DNA of 64,000 bases. Origin: DASUTB01 sp036374835 (GTDB lineage: Bacteria > Actinomycetota > Actinomycetes > Jiangellales > Jiangellaceae). Of this stretch, positions 51,271-59,335 are shown piece by piece. The stretch covers positions 11,676-75,675 of the forward strand of contig DASUTB010000036.1 in the NCBI GenBank assembly GCA_036374835.1, written 5' to 3'. Every line of letters begins with the position of its first letter. The first letter of the stretch is position 1. A program made the position numbers and the translations under genes. The notes under the pieces are model-generated. The model did no database searches. It saw nothing but the letters and a program-made list of their open reading frames with translations, and was not told the origin of the DNA.

Positions 51271-51292
51271 TTGTAGACAATTGGTACACCAA
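51271..51292. promoter_or_regulatory. Tandem palindromes in GntR divergent promoter
   Basis: TTGTAGACAA (51271-51280) and TTGGTACACCAA (51281-51292) are adjacent inverted repeats. TTGT-n2-ACAA and TTGGT-n2-ACCAA fit operators of FCD-type GntR regulators, so autoregulation by the adjacent gene is likely. Confidence 0.5.
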
Positions 51293-51329
51293 CGTGACGC
51301 GGGTCAACGGGTGTGAAAGGTGGTCTGAT

Positions 51330-52025
51330 ATGACGGCGATGGGCTCCGAGCAGGTTACCCGCAGGAGAGACGGGCAACCTGCCGTCGCCGACGTCGTCGC
51401 CGCGATCCGGGACGGCATCGTCAATGGCGACTACGCGCCCAGCCAGCGCCTGGTCGAGGCGGACCTCGTGGAGGCGTACGGTGCGAGTCGCGCGGTCATC
51501 CGCAGCGCGCTGGTCGAGCTGGCCGCCGACGGGCTCGTCGACCGGTTGCCGAACCGGGGCGCCCGAGTCCGCGCCGTGACCTTGGACGAGGCGATCGAGA
51601 TCGTCGAAGTGCGGATGGGGCTCGAAGGGCTGTGTGCGTCCAAGGCGGCCAGCTCGATCACCGACGCGCAGATCGAGGATCTCCGCAAGCTCCGCGCCGA
51701 CATACTTGCCGCCGTCGAACGAGGTGAGCTCATGGAGTACTCCAGGCTCAACCGTGTGCTCGACCAGCGGATCGAGCAGATCAGCGGACATGCAACCGCG
51801 ACGGCCATCCTGCATCGTCTGCGCGCGCAGGCCGTGCGGCACCAGTTCCGGCTTTCGCACCAGCCGGGCCGGGCGGTGGTCTCGGCTCCTGAACACGTCG
51901 CGATCATCGATGCGATCATCGCCCGTGAACCCGACCGGGCCGAAGCGGCGGTCCGGGCTCATCTGCGAAGCGTCATCGAGGCGCTCCGCGCGATCGGTGG
52001 CGCTCATGGACAGCGTGCGTCATGA
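51330..52025 (+). CDS. GntR-family (FCD) transcriptional regulator
   Basis: A 231-residue regulator. The N-terminal winged helix (AVADVVAAIRDGIVNGDYAP, GASRAVIRSALVELAADGLVDR) covers residues 15-80. The all-helical FCD effector domain follows (EIVEVRMGLEGLCASKAASS, NRVLDQRIEQISGH, EHVAIIDAIIAREPDRAEAA), with His residues suited to binding a metal and a carboxylate. ATG 51330 is used, with AAAGGTGG upstream. Its last 6 bp overlap the converging dioxygenase gene. It probably represses the aromatic catabolic genes on both sides until a pathway acid binds. Confidence 0.86.
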   Translation: MTAMGSEQVTRRRDGQPAVADVVAAIRDGIVNGDYAPSQRLVEADLVEAYGASRAVIRSALVELAADGLVDRLPNRGARVRAVTLDEAIEIVEVRMGLEGLCASKAASSITDAQIEDLRKLRADILAAVERGELMEYSRLNRVLDQRIEQISGHATATAILHRLRAQAVRHQFRLSHQPGRAVVSAPEHVAIIDAIIAREPDRAEAAVRAHLRSVIEALRAIGGAHGQRAS

Positions 52026-53015
52026 CACCGGCGGGGTGCCGTGGGTGTGGAACGTCTCGATCGTCTTCATGCCCCACGCCTGACCCTTGGCGCGCTCGGC
52101 CTCGGTCCACTCGATCGTCGTCCAGTCCGGCGCGAGGATGAGCCGGGCGCCGGCATTGGCGAACTCGATGCGGTTGCCGCCGGGCTCGTAGACATAGAGG
52201 AAGAACGTCTGCTGGATCGCGTGCTTGTGCGGCCCGGACTCGATGTGGATGCCGTTCTCCAGGAAGATGTCGGCGGCCTTGAGAATGTCTTCGCGGGTGT
52301 CGCAGGCGAAAGCGACATGGTGCAGGCGGCCGGTGCTGCCGGTCCAGTCCTCGGAGTACACCAGGTCGTAGCTCTTGTTCGTGAAGTGGAACCACTGCGC
52401 AGAGATCCGGCCGCTGTCGAGACGGATCTGCTCGGTGGCGCGGCCGCCTAGGACGTCCGCGACGAACCGTCCGTTCTTCTCGACGTCGGCGCCCAGGTAG
52501 TTCACGTGGTCGAGCCGGCGCGCGTTGACGCCGCGGCCGGGGAACCGCTCGGCCTGGTTCTTCAGCGCCGGCAGCGCGTCATCTGCCGCCACGTGCCACG
52601 TGGTCTCGTGGTAGATCTCCATCGGGTGACCGTCGGGATCGGTGAAGCGGTAGGACGGCCCGACGCCGTGGTCACCGTCGGTCCAGCCGACACCAAGGCC
52701 CGACGTCTCGATGGCGGCGACCCGGCGCTGCAGTGCCTCCGGGCTCGATGCACGCAGCGCAACGTTGGCGATTCCCGACGTCTCGTGCGCGGTGAGCTTC
52801 AGGGTGTACCGCTCGTAGTCGTCCCACGTGCGCAGATAGGCGGTGTCCCCGTCGCGGTCCACCTCGCGCATCGCGAGGATCTCGGAGAAGAACCACAGGC
52901 TCTTGTCGAACTCGGGCGTCAACAGTTCGATGTGGCCGATGTGGGCGACATCCCGGAAGGCGCTGCCGAGGAAGTCGGTTCTGCCGGCGCCGATGCCGTG
53001 GGTCGGACGGTCCAT
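52020..53015 (-). CDS. VOC-type extradiol ring-cleavage dioxygenase
   Basis: A 331-residue, two-domain type I extradiol dioxygenase (catechol 2,3-dioxygenase class). The Fe(II) ligands are His170 in RRLDHVNYLG, His233 in LHHVAFACDT and Glu284 in NRIEFANAG, at catechol 2,3-dioxygenase spacing. The N-terminal domain (HIGHIELLTPEFDKSLWFFS) is non-catalytic. It cleaves a catechol or gallate-like diol next to the hydroxyls using O2. It is the last gene of the operon with hydratase, aldolase and tautomerase genes, which suggests a gallate- or protocatechuate-type substrate. ATG 53015 has AAGGAG eight bases before. Confidence 0.83.
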   Translation of the reverse strand: MDRPTHGIGAGRTDFLGSAFRDVAHIGHIELLTPEFDKSLWFFSEILAMREVDRDGDTAYLRTWDDYERYTLKLTAHETSGIANVALRASSPEALQRRVAAIETSGLGVGWTDGDHGVGPSYRFTDPDGHPMEIYHETTWHVAADDALPALKNQAERFPGRGVNARRLDHVNYLGADVEKNGRFVADVLGGRATEQIRLDSGRISAQWFHFTNKSYDLVYSEDWTGSTGRLHHVAFACDTREDILKAADIFLENGIHIESGPHKHAIQQTFFLYVYEPGGNRIEFANAGARLILAPDWTTIEWTEAERAKGQAWGMKTIETFHTHGTPPVS

Positions 53016-53078
53016 GTGTGAAAACTCCTTTTCTCGTTTGTCGTGCCGGAGGTCGTGCGGTGGACGATGTCGGGTCGG

Positions 53079-54155
53079 TCAGTACGAGCGTGGGAAGACG
53101 GTGCCGTCGAAGAGCTTGCGCGCGGTCCGGATGGCGGCCGAGGTCGAGGTGGTCGGGGACGGGCCGGTCCGGTCGAGCGTGACCGAGACGTCGAAGTATC
53201 CGCTCGGGTGCTCGATCCGCAGCGTGCCGCTGTCCGGCGGTGTCGGCAACGTTGCTAGATCATGCCCGACCGTTCCGGGCAGCCGGATCCCGGCGCCGAC
53301 GGTGAGCGCGCCGAGTACCCCGATCGAACGGTGGCAGCGAACCGGAAGAAAGCTGCGGGTCGAGATGGCACCGCCGCCGCGGGCCGGCGACAACAGCACC
53401 AGCTTGGGGACGGTCGCCGCCGCGTCCGTCGGAAGTCCCATGAGCTCGGCCGCGGCCAGCCGGATCTCCAGCAGGCGTTCGGCAAGGCCGGGCTTGGATT
53501 CGAGTTCGGCGGGGTACTCCGTCCCGGCCACGTCGAGGTCGGCGGCTCGGATGAGCACCGAGGGCATGCCGTTGTCGACGCAGGTGACCGTCACGCCCGC
53601 CACGTCGTCCTGTTCATTGCCGGTGGGTAGCAGCGCCCCGGTCGACGAGCCGGCGGTGCCCTCGAAGGCCAAAGTGATCGGTGCGGCGGTTCCAGGGACA
53701 CCGTCGATCGCGAGATCGCCGGCGTACTCGACGCGGCCGCCGGGCGCCGCGAACTCGGCCGTGGCAACACCGTTGGTATTGACCATGCGGATCCGCACGC
53801 TCGCCTTGTCCGCGGGCGGTGGTACCAAACCGCGCTCTACTGCGAACGGCCCGATGCCGGCCAGTATGTTGCCGCAGTTCTGCCGGTCCGAGACGACGGC
53901 TTCGTCGACGGCCACCTGCAGAAACAGGTAGTCGACGTCGGTGGACGGATCGGCCGACCGCGCGACCACCGCGACTTTGCTGGTCAGGGGATGTGCGCCG
54001 CCGATGCCGTCGATCTGGGCGGGATCGGGGCTACCCATGATCTTGAGCAGCAGGGCGTCCCGCTCGGCACTGTCGGCAGGCAGGTCCTCGGCGAGGAAGT
54101 ATGCGCCCTTCGAGGTGCCGCCGCGCATGAGCATGCAGCGGATGCCGTCATTCAT
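53079..54155 (-). CDS. PrpF-family isomerase, probable 4-oxalomesaconate tautomerase (GalD-like)
   Basis: A 358-residue PrpF protein with the diaminopimelate-epimerase fold. Visible are RCMLMRGGTSKGAYFLAEDL at the N-terminus, GIGGAHPLTSKVAVV, DRQNCGNILAGIGPFA (Cys as catalytic base) and CVDNGMPSVLI. PrpF isomerises aconitates; GalD of the gallate pathway and LigU belong here. Position after the aldolase and hydratase genes supports the 4-oxalomesaconate role. ATG 54155 overlaps the aldolase stop by 8 bp. Confidence 0.82.
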   Translation of the reverse strand: MNDGIRCMLMRGGTSKGAYFLAEDLPADSAERDALLLKIMGSPDPAQIDGIGGAHPLTSKVAVVARSADPSTDVDYLFLQVAVDEAVVSDRQNCGNILAGIGPFAVERGLVPPPADKASVRIRMVNTNGVATAEFAAPGGRVEYAGDLAIDGVPGTAAPITLAFEGTAGSSTGALLPTGNEQDDVAGVTVTCVDNGMPSVLIRAADLDVAGTEYPAELESKPGLAERLLEIRLAAAELMGLPTDAAATVPKLVLLSPARGGGAISTRSFLPVRCHRSIGVLGALTVGAGIRLPGTVGHDLATLPTPPDSGTLRIEHPSGYFDVSVTLDRTGPSPTTSTSAAIRTARKLFDGTVFPRSY

Positions 54156-54849
54156 CGTCGACACCTTCGGTGTACTCGACATACTTGACGTCAAGGTCGG
54201 CGAGCAGCTGCCGCAGGTTGTACCGGTCGAGCCCCAGCTCGCCGGCGGCCAGAGCGGCTCGAGTCTTCTCCTCCTTCGCCTCACGCGCGGTCGAGGCCTC
54301 GATCGCTGCGGCGGTTTCGCGCCGCGGCACCAGCACGATGCCGTCGTCGTCGGCGACCACGACGTCCCCGGGCCGCACCACGGTCTTGCCGATCGCGATC
54401 GGGACGTTGACCGAGCCGGCGGTCGCCTTGACCGTGCCCTGAGCGCTGACGGCCGCCGACCAGACGGGGAACGACATCGTCCGGAGCTCCTCGGTGTCTC
54501 GGACGCCGGTGGTGGTGATCAACCCGCGGACCCCGCGCGACTGGAGCGACGTGGCGAGCAGTTCGCCGAACAGGCCGTCGGTCGACTCCGAGGCTGTGGT
54601 GACGACAAGTAGATCACCTGGACGGCACTGCTCGACCGCAGCGTGGATCATCAGGTTGTCCCCGGGCCAGCACTCGACGGTGACGGCGGTACCGGCGACG
54701 CGAACACCCGTCTGGATCGGCCGCAGCCGCGGATCGAGCAGCCCGACCCGGCCGATCGCCTCGTGGATGGTGGCGACGCCGAACTGCTGCAGCCGGTCGA
54801 CGTCGTCGAGCGGTGCCCGCGCCGGGTCGGTGATGATGACGTGTGCCAT
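54148..54849 (-). CDS. RraA-like protein, probable 4-hydroxy-4-methyl/4-carboxy-4-hydroxy-2-oxoadipate aldolase
   Basis: A 233-residue RraA/class II pyruvate aldolase. The conserved core includes VATIHEAIGRVG, PGDNLMIHAAVEQCRPGDLL and GELLATSLQSRGVRGLITTTGVRDTEEL, with the Arg/Asp pair (GVRDTEE) that binds pyruvate and metal. It cleaves 4-carboxy-4-hydroxy-2-oxoadipate to pyruvate and oxaloacetate in the LigK/GalC role. RNase E inhibition is unlikely in this setting. ATG 54849 has AAGGAA upstream; it follows the PIG-L gene by 41 bp and overlaps the tautomerase gene. Confidence 0.84.
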   Translation of the reverse strand: MAHVIITDPARAPLDDVDRLQQFGVATIHEAIGRVGLLDPRLRPIQTGVRVAGTAVTVECWPGDNLMIHAAVEQCRPGDLLVVTTASESTDGLFGELLATSLQSRGVRGLITTTGVRDTEELRTMSFPVWSAAVSAQGTVKATAGSVNVPIAIGKTVVRPGDVVVADDDGIVLVPRRETAAAIEASTAREAKEEKTRAALAAGELGLDRYNLRQLLADLDVKYVEYTEGVDDE

Positions 54850-54890
54850 ACCGTTCCTTCCATCCCTCGCCAACTCGTGCGACCGAGTTG

Positions 54891-55625
54891 TCAGTTCAGG
54901 ACGTTCGTGACCTGCGGGTAGTAGCGCAGGAACGCCTCGGCCTTGGCGTCGGTAGGGAGCCCGAGATTGGGGCCTGCGTTGCGCCGCAGCTGGACGCCCC
55001 GGCGGGTGGCGAGGTCGGAGTAGTAGTTCCACATGTGCTGCTGGGCGGGCAGGCACTGCATGGCCCGCTCCTTGGCAGGGTAGGCGTCGGTGATATCCAG
55101 CAGGACGTTCGGCTTGAAGTCGCACTGTTCGGGCTGGTGCGGCTCGAAGAAGAACACCGGCGGCGCGCCGAGCGGATCGCCGGGCGCCTCGTAGCCGATC
55201 GCCTGGGCAAGAACGCGGGCCTGCAGCGCGAGCTGGGCCGCCACCGGATGGTCGCCGTTGTACGGGTCGACCAGAGGATGGGTGAGAACCACGTCCGGTA
55301 CGACGTCACGGTAGATCCGGACCAGCTCGTCGGTGAGCTGCTGGCTGGGTACGAGCGGGTAGTCGCCCGCGTCGAGGAAACGGATCTCGGCGTCGAGCTC
55401 CTTGGCGGCCGCTTCGGCCTCGGAGCCGCGGATCGCCTTGATCTCGTCCAAGCCCTTGCCGGCTCGCCAGGCGCTCGCGGACTCTCCGCGCTCGCCGTAC
55501 GAGAGACACACCACGACTGCGCGCTCGCCACGCTGGGTCGCCGATGCGATGGCGCCGGCGGCACGCCAGACGAAGTCGCCCGCGTGGGCGCTGACAACAA
55601 GTACGGTTCGCTTCTCGTTGCTCAC
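54891..55625 (-). CDS. PIG-L family hydrolase, probable 4-oxalomesaconate hydratase (GalB-like)
   Basis: A 244-residue PIG-L/LmbE zinc protein. The first metal motif is SAHAGDFVWRAAGAIA (replacing the AHPDD of deacetylases), and the second is YNGDHPVAAQLAL with the third His ligand. The HAGDFVWRAAG form is like GalB of the gallate pathway, which hydrates 4-oxalomesaconate instead of deacetylating a sugar. Adjacent aldolase and tautomerase genes agree. The start is GTG 55625 with GGGAG before. It leads the four-gene operon and is divergent from the LigM-type gene. Confidence 0.8.
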   Translation of the reverse strand: MSNEKRTVLVVSAHAGDFVWRAAGAIASATQRGERAVVVCLSYGERGESASAWRAGKGLDEIKAIRGSEAEAAAKELDAEIRFLDAGDYPLVPSQQLTDELVRIYRDVVPDVVLTHPLVDPYNGDHPVAAQLALQARVLAQAIGYEAPGDPLGAPPVFFFEPHQPEQCDFKPNVLLDITDAYPAKERAMQCLPAQQHMWNYYSDLATRRGVQLRRNAGPNLGLPTDAKAEAFLRYYPQVTNVLN

Positions 55626-55685
55626 TACACACACTCCCGACGGACGATCCTGACGTGTGGAGCCAATCACAGGGCTCCAAAAATC

Positions 55686-55727
55686 GTCAACAATAATGTT
55701 GACACGTGGAAGTGGTATGGCTATAGA
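55686..55727 (+). promoter_or_regulatory. Strong promoter with palindromic operator upstream of the O-demethylase
   Basis: TTGACA (55699-55704) and TATAGA (55722-55727) are separated by exactly 17 nt. A perfect palindrome GTCAACA-ATAA-TGTTGAC (55686-55703) overlaps the minus-35, as expected for repressor control. Transcription should start near 55734, about 95 nt before the ATG. The divergent hydratase gene may share the operator. Confidence 0.7.
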
Positions 55728-55828
55728 TGGCTTTAAGCGGCACGCCGTCTTTAAACGATCTTGCGTGAGCTGAGGAGACCGTCCGGCGAATCAATCCTGA
55801 CCCGATATCCAAGGAGGGGTAATCGGAC

Positions 55829-57235
55829 ATGCCTGCTACTAACCTGCAACAGATCCTGGACGAGTCGGGAAACGTCGTCGACCTCCTGCGCAATTCGCAG
55901 ATCGGCGCCTACATCTATCCAGTCGTTCCTTCCGAGTTCACCAACTGGCGCCGCGAGCAGCGTGCCTGGCGGGATACCGCGGTGCTCTACGACCAGTCGC
56001 ACCACATGGTGAACCTCTTCCTCGAGGGGCCGGATGCGGTCAAGCTCATCTCGGAGACCGGCATCAACACGGTCTCCAACTTTCCAGTCAACCGGGCCAA
56101 GCAGTTCGTTCCCGTGTCGCCGGCCGGCTATGTCATCGGCGACGGCATTCTGTTCCACGAGGAGGAGAACCGCGTCGTGTTCGTCGGCCGAGCTCCGGTG
56201 GCGAACTGGCTGCAGTTCCGGGCCGAGACCGGCGGCTACAACGTCGAGGTGACCAAGGACGACCGCTCCCCGTCCCGCCCGTACGGCCATGCGGTCTCGC
56301 GCAAATACTGGCGGTTCCAGATCCAGGGACCGAACGCATGGCAGATCGTCGAGAAGCTGAACGGCGGCCCGGTCGAGGACGTGAAGTTCTTCCACATGTC
56401 GTTCATGACCGTTGGCGGCGAGCGGGTGCGGACGCTTCGGCACGGCATGGCAGGTGCGCCCGGTCTGGAGCTGTGGGGGCCGTACGAGACTTACGAGAAG
56501 GTCCGTAACGCGGTCCTCGAGGCCGGCCAGGAGTTCGGGATCGAACCGGTGGGCGCGCGGGCCTACTCGTCGAACACGCTGGAGTCGGGCTGGATCCCGT
56601 CGCCGTTGCCGGCGATCTACACCGGTGAGGAGTTGCGGCCGTACCGGGAGTGGTTGGGCGCGGGCAGCTACGAGGCGGTCAACGCATTGGCGGGCAGTTT
56701 CGTCTCCGGGGACATCGAGGACTACTACCTGACTCCGTGGGCGCTCGGCTACGGGCCACACGTCAAGTTCGACCACGACTTCATCGGCCGCGACGCTTTG
56801 GAGGCGATCGATCCCGAGGCCCAGCGCAAGAAGGTCACGCTGGAGTGGAATTCCGAGGATGTCAGCACGATCATGGCGTCCATCTTCGACACCGAGAGCG
56901 ACGGCTACCAGTTCTTCGACCTGCCGAACGCGAACTACGGATCGTCGAACTACGACTCGGTCGTGGACGATTCCGGTCGCGTCGTCGGACTGTCGCTGTT
57001 CACCGGGTACAGCGCGAACGAGCGCCGCGCGTTGTCGCTGGCGACGGTCGACCCGGACGTGCAGATCGGCAACGAGCTGCGGGTGATCTGGGGTGAGCCG
57101 GACGGCGGTACCGCCAAGACCACCGTCGAGCCGCACAAACAGTTCCCGGTACGCGTGCGGGTGAGCCCGGTGCCGTACTCGGAGGTCGCCCGCACCGAGT
57201 ACGCCCCAGGCTGGCGCACGGCGCAGAAGGTCTGA
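55829..57235 (+). CDS. Tetrahydrofolate-dependent O-demethylase, LigM/DesA-like aminomethyltransferase
   Basis: A 468-residue GcvT-like (aminomethyltransferase) protein. The N-terminal half shows FTNWRREQRAWRDTAVLYDQ, HHMVNLFLEGPDAVKLIS and NFPVNRAKQFVPVSPAGYVI; the C-terminal part shows AYSSNTLESGWIPSPLPAI and FIGRDALEAIDPEAQRKKVT. Length and these segments are like LigM of Sphingobium, which moves the methyl of vanillate or 3-O-methylgallate to THF. AAGGAGGGG lies nine bases before the ATG. MetF and PurU genes follow, which fits methyl disposal. Dimethylglycine- or DMSP-type demethylases are related alternatives. Confidence 0.8.
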   Translation: MPATNLQQILDESGNVVDLLRNSQIGAYIYPVVPSEFTNWRREQRAWRDTAVLYDQSHHMVNLFLEGPDAVKLISETGINTVSNFPVNRAKQFVPVSPAGYVIGDGILFHEEENRVVFVGRAPVANWLQFRAETGGYNVEVTKDDRSPSRPYGHAVSRKYWRFQIQGPNAWQIVEKLNGGPVEDVKFFHMSFMTVGGERVRTLRHGMAGAPGLELWGPYETYEKVRNAVLEAGQEFGIEPVGARAYSSNTLESGWIPSPLPAIYTGEELRPYREWLGAGSYEAVNALAGSFVSGDIEDYYLTPWALGYGPHVKFDHDFIGRDALEAIDPEAQRKKVTLEWNSEDVSTIMASIFDTESDGYQFFDLPNANYGSSNYDSVVDDSGRVVGLSLFTGYSANERRALSLATVDPDVQIGNELRVIWGEPDGGTAKTTVEPHKQFPVRVRVSPVPYSEVARTEYAPGWRTAQKV

Positions 57236-57317
57236 CCCCACCGAACGGGGCCACGCAACTACGCGGCAATGACGAGGGCCTACCCAGATGAGGGCCCCAC
57301 CCTTGAGTGAGGCGTGC

Positions 57318-57369
57318 CCGGAATGATCATGTAAAGCTGGAACTTCCCAGCTTTACATGATCATTCCGG
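57318..57369. terminator. 23-bp perfect hairpin with GATCA-type ends
   Basis: The left arm 57318-57340 and right arm 57347-57369 are perfectly complementary over 23 bp with a 6-nt loop. The stem carries GAATGATCATGTAAAGCTGG, sharing its end with the repeats at 3628, 17052 and 59336. It lies 83 nt after the O-demethylase stop. Confidence 0.8.
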
Positions 57370-57464
57370 TCCCGCGTCTGCGCTGGGGCTCATTTGGGCG
57401 CCAGGAAAAGATCTTTCCGCGTGGCAGGAGAGAATGCGCCACCCTTCCAGGTCGAGCGTAGAGT

Positions 57465-57501
57465 ACTAACTATCACCATAGTTACTATCGAGATAGTTAG
57501 T
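57465..57501. promoter_or_regulatory. Cluster of four alternating TAACTATC-type half-sites upstream of metF
   Basis: Outer arms ACTAACTATC (57465-57474) and GATAGTTAGT (57492-57501) are perfect complements. Inside, TAACTAT-CACC-ATAGTTA (57467-57484) and ACTATC-GA-GATAGT (57484-57497) form two adjacent palindromes. The array ends about 50 bp before metF and looks like a two-dimer operator. The remaining 57236-57464 sequence holds only the hairpin at 57318. Confidence 0.65.
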
Positions 57502-57552
57502 TCTCGCTGAGGGCTACTCGACTCGCGGTCGCCGCGAGGAGGGAGTTGCGCC

Positions 57553-58419
57553 ATGGAGCTCGACGCCCGGGTTGGCGGGTCGGAGATCAACCGGCTGCTC
57601 GCCGACTACTCGTTCGAGATGACCGCCAAAGACACGCCCGCGCTGGATGCGGCTTCGGGCCTCGTTCCGGTGGGCACGCTCGTGAACGTGACGTTCCTCG
57701 GCAACGAGGACGACGACATGCGCGTCAAGGCGGCCAGCGCCGCGCGCGAGGCCGGTTTCGTCCCGGTGCCGCATATCGCCGCAAGGCGGTTGACCGACCA
57801 CCGCGAGCTCGACAGCTTCCTGGCCGACCTAGCCGCAGGCGCCACCGTCAACCGGGTCCTCGTCGTCGGTGGTGATCCACCCGAGCCCATGGGGCCGTAC
57901 CCAGGCGCGCTCGAGGTCATCACCAGCGGCCTGCTCGAAGCACACGGTGTACAGCACGTGAGCATCGGCGGCTACCCAGAAGGGCATCCGAACATCAGCG
58001 AGCCGGTGTTATGGCGGGCACTCGAGGACAAGAGTGCCGCGCTGGCCGAGCGCGGACTGGGCGGATCGATCATCACCCAGTTCGGGTTCGACGCCGAAGC
58101 CGTCGTGCGCTGGATCGGCGAGGTGCGCAGCCGGGGCATCCGACTTCCCATCCGGGTGGGTGTGCCGGGTCCTGCCGGGGCGCGGCGACTGCTCAAGTAC
58201 GCCAAGCGCTTCGGCGTCTCAACCTCGGCCGGCATCGTCCAGAAGTACGGAATGTCGCTGACCAACCTGGTCGGCTCGGCCGGGCCGGACCGATTCGTCC
58301 GTGATCTCGCCGCCATGCTCGACCCCGCCGAGCACGGGATCGTGCGGCTGCACTTCTACACCTTCGGCGGGGTGGCGGCCACCGCCACCTGGATCCGCGA
58401 CTTTCGCGAGGAGTCATGA
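57553..58419 (+). CDS. metF: Methylenetetrahydrofolate reductase
   Basis: A 288-residue MetF flavoprotein TIM barrel. Visible are SFEMTAKDTPALDAA, VNVTFLGNEDDDM, VPHIAARRLTDHRELDSFL, RVLVVGGDPPEP, IGGYPEGHPNIS and ITQFGFDAEAVVRWI. In methionine synthesis it makes 5-methyl-THF. Here, beside a THF O-demethylase, it probably runs in the oxidative direction, from 5-methyl- to 5,10-methylene-THF. GAGGAGGGAG precedes ATG 57553. The stop overlaps purU (ATGA). Confidence 0.85.
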   Translation: MELDARVGGSEINRLLADYSFEMTAKDTPALDAASGLVPVGTLVNVTFLGNEDDDMRVKAASAAREAGFVPVPHIAARRLTDHRELDSFLADLAAGATVNRVLVVGGDPPEPMGPYPGALEVITSGLLEAHGVQHVSIGGYPEGHPNISEPVLWRALEDKSAALAERGLGGSIITQFGFDAEAVVRWIGEVRSRGIRLPIRVGVPGPAGARRLLKYAKRFGVSTSAGIVQKYGMSLTNLVGSAGPDRFVRDLAAMLDPAEHGIVRLHFYTFGGVAATATWIRDFREES

Positions 58420-59321
58420 CCGTCTCCACCAACCTCGAAGCATCCCCCAGCGCGGTGGCGTCCCGTGTGGACGAGCGGCCGTGCCTGATCGTCCACGGTC
58501 CGGACCAGCCTGGAATCGTCGCCGCGGTCAGCTCGGTGCTCGCTGCCCACGGCGCCAACATCGTCGAGCTCGACCAGCACTCCGATCACACCGTCGGCGA
58601 TGCGCTCTTCCTGCGCACGGTGTTCCACGTCGAGAACTATCCGGCGGTAAGGCCCGGCATCGAGGCTGATCTCGACCGTGTCCTTCGCGGAGAATTCGAT
58701 CTGGAGTGGCGGCTGACAGATCTCGCGACGCCGAAGCGCGTGGCGATCTTCGCGTCCCGCTCCGACCACTGCCTGCTCGACCTGCTCTGGCGGCAACGGC
58801 GGGGCGAGCTGCCGATGACGGTGGCGATGGTCATCTCCAACCACACCGCCCTGGCCGACGATGTACGCGGGTTCGGCGTACCGTTCGTACACATCCCGGT
58901 CGACAGCGATGACAAGCCCGCCGCCGAGGCCGAGCAGTTGCGGCTGCTGCGCGGAAACGTCGATCTCGTCATCCTCGCCAGGTACATGCAGATCCTGTCC
59001 GAGGACTTCCTGAACGACGTCGGCGTACCGGTGATCAATATCCATCACTCGTTCCTGCCCGCGTTCATCGGCGCCGCGCCGTACCGCAAAGCATGGGAGC
59101 GGGGTGTGAAGCTCATCGGCGCCACAGCCCACTACGTGTCGACCGAGCTCGATGCCGGGCCGATCATCGAGCAGGACGTCATCCGGGTTTCGCACCGGGA
59201 TTCGGTCGAGGAACTGACCCGGCGCGGCGCCGACGTCGAGCGTCAGGTGCTGTCCCGGGCGGTGCTGTGGCACTGCCAGGACCGCGTGATCCGCCATGCG
59301 AACCAGACCATCGTCTTCTAG
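58416..59321 (+). CDS. purU: Formyltetrahydrofolate deformylase
   Basis: A 301-residue PurU. An N-terminal ACT domain (CLIVHGPDQPGIVAAVSSVL) is followed by a formyltransferase-like domain with VAIFASRSDHCLLDLLWRQ, NIHHSFLPAFIGAAPY (catalytic Asn and His) and ELDAGPIIEQD (catalytic Asp). It releases formate and THF from 10-formyl-THF. With LigM and MetF it would empty the folate pool of methyl-derived C1 units; FolD, needed between them, is not in the window. The ATG overlaps the metF stop. Confidence 0.88.
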   Translation: MTVSTNLEASPSAVASRVDERPCLIVHGPDQPGIVAAVSSVLAAHGANIVELDQHSDHTVGDALFLRTVFHVENYPAVRPGIEADLDRVLRGEFDLEWRLTDLATPKRVAIFASRSDHCLLDLLWRQRRGELPMTVAMVISNHTALADDVRGFGVPFVHIPVDSDDKPAAEAEQLRLLRGNVDLVILARYMQILSEDFLNDVGVPVINIHHSFLPAFIGAAPYRKAWERGVKLIGATAHYVSTELDAGPIIEQDVIRVSHRDSVEELTRRGADVERQVLSRAVLWHCQDRVIRHANQTIVF

Positions 59322-59335
59322 CGGCGCGCCCCACG

